Positions 13,701 to 24,330 of a stretch of 64,000 nt of DNA are shown here, piece after piece. Below the pieces are notes generated by a model. The model ran no database searches and was not told the origin of the DNA. It saw nothing but the letters and a program-made list of their open reading frames with translations. The position numbers and the translations under genes are program-made. Numbering within the stretch: the first letter of the stretch is position 1; each line of letters begins with the position of its first letter. The stretch covers positions 38,320,601 through 38,384,600 of the forward strand of contig OX365948.1 in assembly GCA_947247005.1 (NCBI GenBank). Direction: 5' to 3'. Origin of the DNA: Spisula solida. Lineage: Eukaryota > Mollusca > Bivalvia > Venerida > Mactridae.

Positions 13701-16700
13701 TTTGTATGTACATAATTTGTGTATGACTATGAACATGTAGTTCTATGTTAATAAACTTTATGTTATGTTATGTTACATAAACCATGTCTACCCTAAATTG
13801 ATAATTATTGACTACAACAACAACAACAAATACATGTTAACTATTAAGGAGGCACATAATGACTTTCCTAAATTGATAATTATCTAATGAATATAAATCA
13901 TTAATGAATACACAAACAACCTGTACCCTAAATCGACAGTTATCTAAACATGTAAACTATTAAGGGAGACACACATGTCTTTCCTATAATGATAATTATC
14001 TTATAATTGTAAATATTTCAATACGACACAAACAATGTCTACTGTAAAATGATAATTTCCTCATGAATATAAATTATTAAGGAAGACACCCAAACAATTT
14101 CTACATTAAGGTGATAATTATCGAATACATGTTAGCCATTAAGGAAGACACACAGTGTCTATCCTGAACTTTAATTATATAATTAAAGTAAATAATTAAA
14201 GACGACACACAAACAATGTCTACCATTATATGATAATTATCTACTGAATATTATTTGTTAAGGTAGACACACCAACAATGTCTACACTCAAATGATAATT
14301 ATCTATTGCCTATTAACTATTAAAGAAGGCAATTAAGGAAGGCACACAATGTCTTTCCTAAAATGATAATTATCTAATGAATATAAATTATTATAAAGAC
14401 ACACTAACAGTACCCTAAAAATAATTTTCAAATACATGTTAACTATTAAGGAAGGCTATGTCTTTCCTCAAATGATAATTATCTAATGAATGTAAATAAT
14501 TAAAGAAGACTCACAAACAATGTCTTCACTAAAATGATAATTATCTAATGAAACAAATAAATTAATTAAGACACACAAACAATAAGTCAATGGTGATTGT
14601 GTAATGAATGTAACTCATTAAACTGTATACCATGTTACAAAAATTGCATAACAAATGAGTATTATTGATGAATATACACAAAAAGGTCTATCTTAATAAC
14701 AATTTATCTAACAAATATAACTCATTAATGCGACACTCCACATGGTGGAATTATTTATGAAACATTCATCATAATAATACATATGCAATATTTACCATAT
14801 TGTGAAATGTATATACAAAGTGATAATTATAAATAATTAATATACAACACAATTTCTACTACATTAATAACATTGTGACTGTCAATTAAGTGAAATTCAT
14901 AATATATACACCACAAAGATTAAGTATTAATAAAAAGTGCCAAATAAAAGTGTAGCATTAATGAGACACCCCAATGTCTATCATACAAATGAAATGAAAC
15001 AAACTCTGTAGCTTTAACAAGTAGCAGCACAGTTCATACTGTATAACTGAAACACTTCAGCATTAAATTATGTACAATGTAGTAAACACATCCAAATGTG
15101 TACCTATTAAAAATAATTAAGGTTACACCAAAGCACTTTCTAGTATATGTCCACTGATAATGTATATTAATGAAAATATATTAAAGTGGTATGTCATGCC
15201 ACTGAACATCATTTAATTTCTGGTAAGTGCTAGTGATAAATTTAAATAAACAGTAGAGATCTTTAATCTCTAAATTTATAAATGGTATACCTTGTTGCAA
15301 GTACAAATCTTCACAAATGTATAATTTTATGTGGAGCAAACCATCTAAAATGAAAATGTACCTAATACACTAGTAACATAAATATGGCATTGAAAGTCAT
15401 TTTGCTATGTTATTAGCATTTGGCCATTCCGTTATTACGTCTGGTATGTCTGACTGATCACCGTTCATCTCATTGACGAACCATAAGCATGTATGATTGC
15501 TATAACTATGTCATTTCTGAAATGTTAAATACATGATAATTCCTTGACTAAAACTGCCTCAAAATAATATACTTAAAACACGTCATTCACACATATATGA
15601 GGAATGAGCTTCTAATGCCAAACTTGTTAACACATTCTGGTACCACACACTATACAATGTGGAACTCTGCTACAAATGCAGGGGAAAATAAGCCACCTGC
15701 AATAGGGATTTCCAAACATATATGGGTAAAAACCACTATATGGTAATCCACAAACCATGGTCTGTTCCATAACAAATAATGGCAAAATAATAAACTAAAA
15801 TGGTAAACCACACAAAATGTGGATTCTGCTATAAATGTTTTAAAATACCATATGTGTGTGATCCACATACAAAGTGGAACGCCACTACAAATGATGATGA
15901 ATAGTTAATAAATTCATGGTCATTCATAAAATGGAAAGTGGAAAAAACTGCATATAATGTTGAAACTCCACTACAAATGCGGAGAAAATTATACCCAAAA
16001 AGGGTAATCCACACGAAGTGGAATCCGCTACAAATGCGGAAAATAACCAAATAACCACATATAATGTGGAACTCCACTACAAATGCGGAGAAAATTATAC
16101 CCAAAAAGGGTAATCCACACTTAGGTGGAAACCGCTACAAATGCGGAAAATAACCACATATAATGTGGAACTCCACTACAAATGCGGAGAAAATTATACC
16201 CAAAAAGGGTAATCCACACGAAGTGGAATCCGCTACAAATGCGGAAAATAACCAAATAACCACATATAATGTGGAACTCCACTACAAATGCGGAGAAAAT
16301 TATACCCAAAAAGGGTAATCCACACTTAGGTGGAAGCCGCTACAAAAGCGGAAAATAACCACATATAATGTGGAACTCCACTACAAATGCGGAGAAAATT
16401 ATACCCAAAAAGGGTAATCCACACGAAGTGGAATCCGCTACAAATGCAGAAAATAACCAAATAACCACATATAATGTGGAACTCCACTACAAATGCGGAG
16501 AAAATTATAAACCCAAAAAGGGTAATCCACACTTAGGTGGAAGCCGCTACAAAAGCGGAAAATAACCACATATAATGTGGAACTCCACTACAAATGCGGA
16601 GAAAATTATACCCAAAAAGGGTAATCCACACGAAGTGGAATCCGCTACAAATGCGGAAAATAACCAAATAACCACATATAATGTGGAACTCCACTACAAA

Positions 16701-19700
16701 TGCGGAGAAAATTATAAACCCAAAAAGGGTAATCCACACAAGGTGGAATCCGCTACAAATGCGGAAAATAACCACATAAAATGTGGACCTCCACTACAAA
16801 TGCGGAGAAAATTATACCCAAAAAGGGTAATCCACACTAAAGGTAGAACTCAACTACCCATGCGGGTAAATAATTGTCAAAAAGATAACCCACCCATAAG
16901 GTGGATTCTGTAACATTTAAATGTTACCGACACATTCTACAAACCCAAGTGATACTTCTGTCCTTGAACATAATTTTTTCCATATGTATATTGCGTCCAT
17001 TATCTGCTGCTGTCATTATCATACAATACAACTTAAACAAGGTCATGTCTGAAATGTAAAATACATGGTAGTATATCTACACAAAAATACTACGATGATA
17101 AACACAAAATTATTAGCCTCAATTTCTTCATACCCATGTTACAATGATAAGACCTATATATATCAGTTGTTAAAATGCACTGTAAATGGAGGACATAACT
17201 AAAATTGAGTTTATAATAATATTGAATACTTATGCTGGTAGATTTTTATAAGTGTATTGTTTACATTAATCATCTTAGGGTATGAGTTCTGTTATTGCTG
17301 GAAGCCTTATGTTGAAACCATGCCTCTCAGCAATCAATAGCGTTCTGTTATTGCTGGAAGCCTTATGGTGAAAACCATGCATCCTAGCAATCAATTTAGA
17401 TGTAAAATTTGAAGATATCTTCACCCAGAATACCAAATTGAATGTATCTAAACCCTATTCTAATTCATGAAACCAGTGGTATCGGTAGAACAGCCGGCCT
17501 GTTAACCTGTCACCAATGTATTGGTCACTGCGCCAACCTTTGTGACAAGGCTGTGAATACCACACGCTTATCAAATGAGATTGGTATGTCACCCCCTCTT
17601 TAACTTATATAATATTTAATTGTTCCTTTTGATTAATCCAAAATCAACACAGAGCTCTGCTCAATAATCATAAACCAACTAGTATATTTCTCTCATACAC
17701 GAGTTCAACTCATTGTTCTTATCCTTGCATGGCCATCCTGAAATACCCAAAACCACTACTTTTTTACTCAATATACAACCTGAACACTGCCTAATCCATC
17801 AAATATCCATGGAACGTTGGAACCTCTGGACCGTCGTCGGGCAGCGCACACTTGAATATCTGTAGGTAGGCTGTTTAAAGCATATAACGCTACTACATGT
17901 TGAATGCTGCTGAATGTGGTTAACCATAATAATGTACCCTACCATCTCTTGTTGGACCTCTATCAATATGCGTATATCTGTGTAATGGTTCTGAAAAAAC
18001 TATAATAATAACCGTCTAAATATACAAGTACAAAGTGATTATTCTTAGATTGTAGGTTTAGACTAAAAAATTTTAATAAATGATAATATTGGCTAGTTGC
18101 ATCCTCATTTAGTCATTAATTAACTAGTACAATAACCATATTAATAAATTACAAACAACAGTTACATTAATATGATTTGAGATATAATCTAATCTTATAT
18201 CGAATAGCTTGTCATTATAAGCTCCTAAATTAACTGACTTAAAATATTAAAAATACGCCGGTACGAATAAACTGGGTACGAATGAACTGAGTACGAAATC
18301 GTTGTAAACAACGTCGCCCTGAACTGCGCATGAATGACTAATTAACAATTGGCTTACATGGCTGTGTACATTACAATTATATATATATTCTATCGACTCC
18401 GATTCTATCTGAATAACCAGAAAACCTCATTTCTCTGTTTCCACACATGCTTCACCGAGCCGCGAGTCGAGAACATGTCTCCAGACAAGACTGCATAAAT
18501 TGTTAAATTTCACCACGATACCTTTATTTTCCCAACTAATCATTCTAAAACAAATAAATACATCCCTTCAATTGATAGTATTGTCACAATATATATGTTG
18601 TACATACAAAAAGAAGTAATTAAACTCAAACTTATAGCCTAATAGCGCTGAGAAGTTTGTTGACGTTCTCGAGCAGGCGGGTTCTCATACTAAAGTTTTG
18701 ACTGTGCCCAAAATGAGTCAAAGATAAGTAATTACAATAAAGTATACATTATCGACCCAGTCGATAGTATATATAACAAAGTTGTAATACACTTAGTTAA
18801 TCCCACACTAAATATAAACTACTTTATAATGTATGCACTTATAAATTATTGTTTTATTTACAAAAAGGAAACTATCGTAACTATCGATATTTGAGCTAAC
18901 TATCGGCGATATCTATTGGATCGAGACTTTTACTATCGACCCGTACTATCCGGACACTCGGAATAGCAATGCATCGATATTTCGATGCATCGGCCCACCC
19001 CTATTAAAAGTAGGCCCTACAACTACATAAACGTATACAAATGTACTACACTAGGCAAACTTATAAGTACACACGTGGTTTTACCGCTATAACTTTTTAT
19101 TTTTTTATTATTTTTGCATGAAATTTTGTGAACATGGTGTTGACTAATATTATCACAGGACTGGATAAATATAGTTTTTTCTTCAAAATTAAATACAGCG
19201 TGGCATTGAACCATGAAACATCAAAACCCGTAAAATGGCCGAGAAATTGGCGCGTAGGTGCAAATACGTTTTATGTATGGTAAATTTGAATTTTAGCTTT
19301 ATCGTCAAATTAAAAAACACACAAAATAATTCGAGTTTTCACACGACAACATGGTGGTTTTTTACTTTTAAAAATATTTTTTATTGTTATGGCCAATGGG
19401 AGTTAACCATGTCCGAAATTCCATTTTTATCCAAAGTCGATATGTCTTGCTTGTTCCTATCATTGTTTTCTTTATTACTGTGTTCGTTATAAGAACATAG
19501 ACTTGAAACCGAACTGTATCAGCGCAGCGGGGCTATATGTACATTAGCAACCTGACAACCGCCCTATGAACACACGGCATTATTGTGTGATTTTAGATTC
19601 TGCTGATGTCATCATTAGATTATTCTGTTTGTGACAATTTTAATCAGATGTTAAAAACATTGATTGTATTGTAATTCTAATCTACATATGTTGAAATTTT

Positions 19701-22700
19701 CAGCAAGATCAAACACGTATTGACCGAGCTATGGGCAAATAAACAAGTGTGTACTTATAAGTTTTGCCGAGTGTAGTATGGTAGTGTAGGATATTACGAC
19801 AGTGTGTAGTACTGTACTTACTCTCAGACCCGAATGCATCACGTGGTGCGAAGCCAACCTTGTTGCCTGTAAGCATCAAATTAAAGCCTGACAACATAGC
19901 ACCATATGGGTTTCGAAGGATGTACATTGCCGTTTGATAAAAAATGGTTTTCACTTGCATATTTCGACAATCGTTATGGTCGGTTCGGTCGTCATGTCTG
20001 TGTGTTTTTATTATATACACACCGCCGCGTTCAGGACAATACTCAGAGCCAGGGAAATGACCTGCAGAATCAACGTATATACTACCAGTATAGACACCTG
20101 AAAATGAAGTGGAAATTAAATTAATTGCAGTTTATTTGACGAAAGATGTACAACTACTGTTTCTTACATCGGAATACTGAGGCGTTGTTGAAAGGACAAA
20201 TTGATGTGTATAAAAAATTTGACATACTAAAGTAACGGTTGACGGATTTGAAAATGCGACACTGTGGTAAAATGGCTTGTTCAAAATATTATATTGCATT
20301 GTTAAACATGGTCTAGACAGTCAACACAATGCCATTTTTAATCTAAAAGAAATAAGTGACTGACCACATTGATAAGATAATAGGTCAGAAAATGTAATGA
20401 ACTGATATATTGGTAAATCAAATTTACGCTGAATATAATCAGCATGTGATGAGGCTGGTTGAGTTTGGAAGGAAAGCGACATAAAACATATACAACAAAA
20501 CTTTCAAGCTAAATTATGTAAGGTTAATATCATAATTATGTTATTATTTCAAAAGCACTGTTAAGTCTAAAACTTGATAAAGTCCACATAATTAGGATAA
20601 ATTAATCGATGATTTCAATCATAAATTGATCAAAAGTAGGCCTTTTTCTGAAGCAAAGTCATTAGCATTTACTACTTATCTGAGTTTATTATCGGGGTAC
20701 AAAATAACGACAATAAGTTCACCTTAGTTAGGCGTCAACATGAGTGAACACTGTATATAACATCAGACACTATGGTATTGTAAGGGTGTACATTGTATAA
20801 CATCAGACACTATGGTATTGTATGGGTGTACACTGTATAACATCAGGCACTATGGTATGTAAGGGTGTACATTGTATAACATCAGACACTATGGTATTGT
20901 ATGGGTGTACACTGTATAACATCAGACACTATGGTATTGTAAGGGTGTACACTGTATAACATCAGGGACTATGGTATTGTATGGGTGTACACTGTATAAC
21001 ATCAGGGACTATGGTATTGTATGGGTGTACACTGTATAACATCAGGGACTATGGTATTGTAAGGGTGTACACTGTATAACATCAGGCACTATGGTATTGT
21101 AAGGGTGTACACTGTATAACATCAGGCACTATGGTATTGTATGGGTGTACACTGTATAACATCAGGGACTATGGTATTGTAAGGGTGTACACTGTATAAC
21201 ATCAGGCACTATTGTATTTTATGGGTGTACACTGTTTAACATCAGGCACTATGGTATTGTATGGGTGTACACTGTATAACATCAGGGACTATGGTATTGT
21301 ATGGGTGTACACTGTTTAACATCAGGCACTATGGTATTGTATGGGTGTACACTGTATAACATCAGGGACTATGGTATTGTATGGGTGTACACTGTATAAC
21401 ATCAGGCACTATGGTATTGTATGGGTGTACACTGTATAACATCAGGCACTATGGTATTGTAAGGGTGTACACTGTATAACATCAGGGACTATGGTATTGT
21501 ATGGGTGTACACTGTATAACATCAGGGACTATGGTATTGTAAGGGTGTACACTGTATAACATCAGACACTATTGTATTGTATGGGTGTACACTGTATAAC
21601 ATCAGGGACTATGGTATTGTAAGGGTGTACACTGTATAACATCAGGGACTATGGTATTGTAAGGGTGTACACTGTATAACATCAGGCACTATTGTATTGT
21701 ATGGGTGTACACTGTATAACATCAGGGACTATGGTATTGTAAGGGTGTACACTGTATAACATCAGGCACTATTGTATTGTATGGGTGTACACTGTATAAC
21801 ATCAGGGACTATGGTATTGTAAGGGTGTACACTGTATAACATCAGGCACTATTGTATTTTATGGGTGTACACTGTATAACATCAGGCACTATTGTATTTT
21901 ATGGGTGTACAATGTATAACATCAGACGCTATGGTATTGTATGGGTGTACACTGTTTAACATTGGACATTATGGTACTGTAAAAATATTAAGCCCTGTAT
22001 TATAGTTAGCAACTTTTCTAAGTCCTCACTTATATTTTTGATGATAACTTTGTCAACCTTGTATATATATCTCAATGAAATTTGACTATAATTTGTGTGT
22101 GTTATCGTTTTTGCAGAATTGTACATCAACACGTCAATTTCGATATATATGTTTTGAATGAAAACAATCTTAGCATTACAACTAAAGAAGTAGGTAAAAG
22201 TCACAAATACAGATTTTGATATCTGGGATGACCACCATGTAGTCTGATTGTTCTGCTAGCAGTCACAGACGAGACTCGGACGCATTGCTGAACGGGTAGA
22301 CTCGTTGAATTTACTAACTGAATCAATAAAATTACCTTTAACTAAACACTCGAAGATATGTTTATGTTGTAAATCAATCAGACAGTGATGCTATAGGTAA
22401 TTATTCTGACTTGTCGACAGAAAATGCCACACTGCACCGTACCGACGTCACCTCATCTTTTTTTCTGACATCGTCGGGCGCATAACTGTGATATTAAAAT
22501 CGATTTTTAATTGTATTTTGTACGTGGTGAGTCTTTGGGCATAATTCGCAAGTGTTTAGAACAAATTCCAGGGATGTGTAACTGCGCGGAGGGATAAAAA
22601 CGAAAAACGCACGTGCGTCTAACAACGGCAAAACCACGTGCCATACGGCCAGTCTGTGACATGGATTATTTTGTCTGCCGCATACAAACATCACTTGAGA

Positions 22701-23330
22701 AATTTGGTTGCGTCACTGTTTATAATAAAAAAGTTATTAATCAATGAAAATGAGGACTTAGAAAAGTTGTTAAGTATATTCTTCTTCTGATGGTATTACT
22801 TTCGTCCTTACACTTACATCCTTCTTATTTTCGGTGTGGTGATATCATTTAAGATAATGGAAAATTAATGTAACGTCTTACTTTTTTTAGTTATTCATTT
22901 ACTTGCCTGTAATGGATTCTAATAGTTCTCTCGTCCAGGAGTTCCCAGATCCTCCAAAGCTAGCCAAAGCAACAAACGGTTTGTTTCCATCCATAAACGA
23001 TGCTGTGGTAAAGCGGCATGAGTTACATACTTGTATCGTTGGTGTGTTTTTGGCACCGGGTGTGTCTTCATGGCCACACACTTTCATATAATCCTTAAAT
23101 TCCTCGTATCCATGAATCGTTTTATTTAGTACTTCAGAACACGTGTGACTGCTCTGGACATTGAGTCCGCCGACGCCACTATTTTCATTGATTCGATGTG
23201 TCGCCGTAGGTTTCCGCAATTGATCATTGGAAATACGGTTCCATAATGCTGACAGATATGTGATAAAATGTACAAGATACAAAGCTAAAATACATGACGC
23301 TATTAAACGAATGGTCTTGTTGTTAACCAT
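7306..23330 (-). CDS. WSCD-like sulfotransferase (three coding exons)
   Basis: The gene encodes a type II membrane sulfotransferase resembling the sulfotransferase part of WSCD1/WSCD2, expected to move sulfate from PAPS to a carbohydrate in the Golgi. Exons on the minus strand are 23330-22907, 20097-19822 and 7700-7306. All junctions are phase 1 and give 364 aa. Residues 6-25 form a signal anchor. SFGGSGNSW (about 124-132) is the 5'-phosphosulfate loop. RNPYGAMLSGF in exon 2 is the 3'-phosphate site, and VIVYEDL in exon 3 is a late conserved motif. The stem has only four cysteines, so the WSC domain of the vertebrate proteins is absent. The start at 23330 was chosen because the anchor follows directly, although the frame stays open upstream. 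Intron 1 is GC-AG. Intron 2 is 12.1 kb and filled with nested transposons. The substrate is unknown. Confidence 0.9.
7790..7865 (-). mobile_element. Fragment of a tRNA-derived SINE
   Basis: The stretch GAGAAGAGAAGCCA...GTTTCC, after a CACGAGGGTA block, matches part of the SINE at 30520-30755. Only the body is present, without A or B boxes. Confidence 0.5.
8387..8919. mobile_element. Short element with ends A and B (first of two in tandem)
   Basis: It starts ATTTGTGCTCCCCTGTCAAT and ends CTTATAAATTATTGT. Its first 205 bp (end A) recur at 8925-9125, and its last 245 bp (end B) recur at about 18610-18852. A 7-bp stem, GTCTGACAATGTCAGAC, lies in end A. TTTAT lies at both junctions. The ends are not inverted repeats of each other, which argues against a classic TIR transposon. 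It may be Helitron-like or similar to the pearl elements of oysters; the class is inference. Confidence 0.7.
9790..14990. repeat. 62-bp satellite with a palindromic core
   Basis: About 55-60 units of roughly 62 bp, interrupted at 12159-13774 by a LINE. A typical unit has ATGATAATTATCTAATGAAT, then GTAAATAATTAAAG and GACACACAAACAATGTCTAC. Nearly every unit keeps the perfect 10-bp palindrome GATAATTATC. Edge units at 9790-10200 and 14600-14990 are strongly diverged and mixed in length. Confidence 0.92.
12159..13774 (+). mobile_element. 5'-truncated LINE, reverse transcriptase C-terminal half
   Basis: A frame open for about 410 codons up to 13395 begins inside the RT palm (FADDAVLFAH, the catalytic aspartates) and runs through the thumb to a C-terminal zinc knuckle of the form C-x2-C-x9-H-x4-C (CQQC...HFLLVC). 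There is no real start codon; the first few codons are satellite DNA. The 3' UTR ends in a short TTATG repeat at 13757-13774. ACATAA at 12153-12158 and 13775-13780 is a likely target duplication. It belongs to the Jockey/I/CR1 type of non-LTR elements; the clade is not certain. The open frame implies recent insertion. Confidence 0.9.
14991..15640. other. AT-rich spacer between two satellites
   Basis: Probable unique part of the long A/B element. No gene or repeat is seen. Confidence 0.4.
15641..16930. repeat. Satellite made of short stem-loops
   Basis: Subunits of about 105 and 99 bp alternate in a roughly 205-bp higher-order unit. Each contains a series of small inverted repeats: TACCCAAAAAGGGTA, TCCACACGAAGTGGA, TCCGCTACAAATGCGGA, CCACATATAATGTGG and CTCC...GGAG. 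The centre (15960-16840) is homogeneous and the flanks are diverged. Both strands stay open for 60-110 codons because of the repeat; I do not regard these as genes. Confidence 0.9.
17275..17400. repeat. Two-copy direct repeat of about 61 bp
   Basis: GTTCTGTTATTGCTGGAAGC occurs at about 17287 and 17343, each followed by CCTTATG, AACCATGC and AGCAATCAAT. Each copy can fold, since ATTGCT pairs with AGCAAT. Confidence 0.75.
18610..18852. repeat. End B, second copy (direct repeat of 8671-8919)
   Basis: Starts AGAAGTAATTAAACT and ends AAATTATTGT, nearly identical over about 245 bp to the earlier copy. It contains the small hairpin TCGACCCAGTCGA. Confidence 0.88.
19046..19775. mobile_element. 730-bp MITE with 29-bp inverted ends and TA duplication
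   Basis: The left end reads CTACACTAGGCAAACTTATA and the right end, reversed, reads CTACACTCGGCAAAACTTAT. The inverted similarity covers about 29 bp. TA flanks both ends, as in Tc1/mariner insertions. No transposase is present. It sits between the hAT element and exon 2 of the sulfotransferase. Confidence 0.85.
19822..20097 (-). CDS. Sulfotransferase exon 2: central domain
   Basis: 276 bp, phase 1 at both ends. It begins GVYTGSIYVD after joining, continues through VYIIKTHRH, and holds YILRNPYGAMLSGFN, whose arginine and serine are the family's 3'-phosphate-binding residues. The acceptor is a standard CAG after a pyrimidine-rich stretch. The donor is A|GTAAGT. Confidence 0.9.
20757..21985. 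repeat. 40-bp minisatellite in sulfotransferase intron 1
   Basis: About 30 copies of a 40-bp unit (ATCAGGGACTATGGTATTGT, then ATGGGTGTACACTGTATAAC). The unit spacing is exactly 40 over most of the array. Two positions vary repeatedly (GGG/GGC/GAC and ATGGG/AAGGG), forming an irregular variant pattern. Confidence 0.96.
22006..22773. mobile_element. TIR element, about 768 bp
   Basis: The left end TTAGCAACTTTTCTAAGTCC and the reversed right end TTAACAACTTTTCTAAGTCC are inverted repeats, with weaker similarity continuing inward. It lies in intron 1 of the sulfotransferase between the minisatellite and exon 1. Non-coding. Confidence 0.75.
22907..23330 (-). CDS. Sulfotransferase exon 1: signal anchor, stem, PAPS loop
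   Basis: Encodes residues 1-141 and one extra base. It has a short basic cytosolic tail, a hydrophobic anchor, a stem with cysteines at 64, 85, 102 and 105, one lumenal sequon (NKT at 69-71), and the SFGGSGNSWTRELLE loop that binds the 5'-phosphosulfate. Most family members have a P or R where this protein has the first G of the loop. The exon ends ACAG, followed by GCAAGT. This is the only junction that keeps frame with exon 2. Confidence 0.9.
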
Positions 23331-24010
23331 ATCTGAAACAATGTTGAACTGAAGTGTTATACGCAGTTTTACGACGATATAATAGTGTAGATGTATAGCC
23401 CAACACATTATAACTTTGTAGCAATAATTATTGGTGAGCAAGCTGTTCACAATATGCTAATTAATAAAAATTGACAATACACGCGGCTGCAACATATTGT
23501 TTGTACGAGTGGTGTTCAACTTACATTTGAACAAAACTGGACATGGGATACTAACACAATATAATCGATTTATTTATTGAAGGCGGACAAAGAGTGACCA
23601 ATGTGTACAGCTACAAAGCTCCAAATATACTAACAAACTAGATGACTGATTAAGATAGATTTAATGTTAAGTTTGGCAATGCTTGGCCACGGCTTACAAA
23701 TTCGGGCTGCCGACAATACAAAGGGCTAGCCCTAACAACAACAACAACTTTAATAAATCAAGATGTTCACAATGAACAGATAGAATTAGTATTTGAGCCA
23801 ACTCTGGGTAACAGGTGTTGGGCTCACCTTATTTTATTTATATATATAATAAATGGATTAAGCTGTCTGCCATATGGACCCTACACAACGGTCCAGGTAC
23901 GCCATGGACCGGTGTGCAGGGACCACCGCCACGAATGGTGGGGCCAGCGAAATCCGCCGTGCAACAAAGCCAAACATTGCCGAGTGCCGTGAGCAAAATA
24001 TCAACGGCTT
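23331..24010. other. 5' flank of the sulfotransferase gene
   Basis: The promoter and 5' UTR are expected here. No TATA box or other site could be placed with confidence. A short run of CAACAACAACAAC with TTTAATAAA at about 23725-23757 looks like a retroelement tail. Confidence 0.35.
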
Positions 24011-24011
24011 A

Positions 24012-24330
24012 TTTCTATACAATAGTTCAATTCAATTCAATCCAATCCAATTCAGTTCAACTTAACTCAATTCCATTTAATTCAACTCAGTTCAATACAC
24101 TCAAATCCAATCAATTCAATTCAATCCAACTCAATTCAGTTCAACTTAACTCAATTCCATTCAATTCAACTCATTTCAATACACTCAAATCCAATCAATT
24201 CCATTCAATCCAACTCAACTCAATGCAGTTCAACTTAACTAAATTCCATTCAATTCAACGCATTTCTATACACTCAAATCCAATCAATTCAATCCAACTC
24301 AACTCAATCAAATTCATTAGCATAGATTAT
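24012..24330. repeat. Degenerate 5-bp simple repeat (TTCAA)n
   Basis: About 300 bp of variants of TTCAA, TCCAA and CTCAA. The run reads through in one frame because substitutions rarely make stops. Not a gene. Confidence 0.92.

Larger units (their letters stand above)
8925..18852. mobile_element. Long element with ends A and B carrying satellite DNA
   Basis: This is the second copy of the A/B element, joined head to tail to the first. It has the same end A (8925-9125) and the same end B (about 18610-18852). Between them lie 9.5 kb with a 62-bp satellite, a LINE inside that satellite, a stem-loop satellite and unique AT-rich DNA. TTTAT recurs at about 18853-18857, where the hAT sequence resumes. 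Confidence 0.65.
8025..19003. mobile_element. hAT-type element split by a 10.5-kb insertion
   Basis: The left end TAGGGGTGACTATTGAG starts at 8025 and the right end GGCCCACCCCTA stops at 19003. The flanking 8 bases are identical: TTAAAAGT at 8017-8024 and 19004-19011. An 8-bp target duplication is typical of hAT elements. The two halves (8025-8386 and about 18853-19003) match, end to end, the intact 504-bp copy at 33502-34005. Everything between 8387 and about 18852 is therefore a later insertion or expansion. No transposase is encoded. Confidence 0.88.

Noticed and set aside
15829..16913. Several 60-112-codon frames on both strands
   Set aside because: All lie in the stem-loop satellite and repeat the same peptide; no domain.
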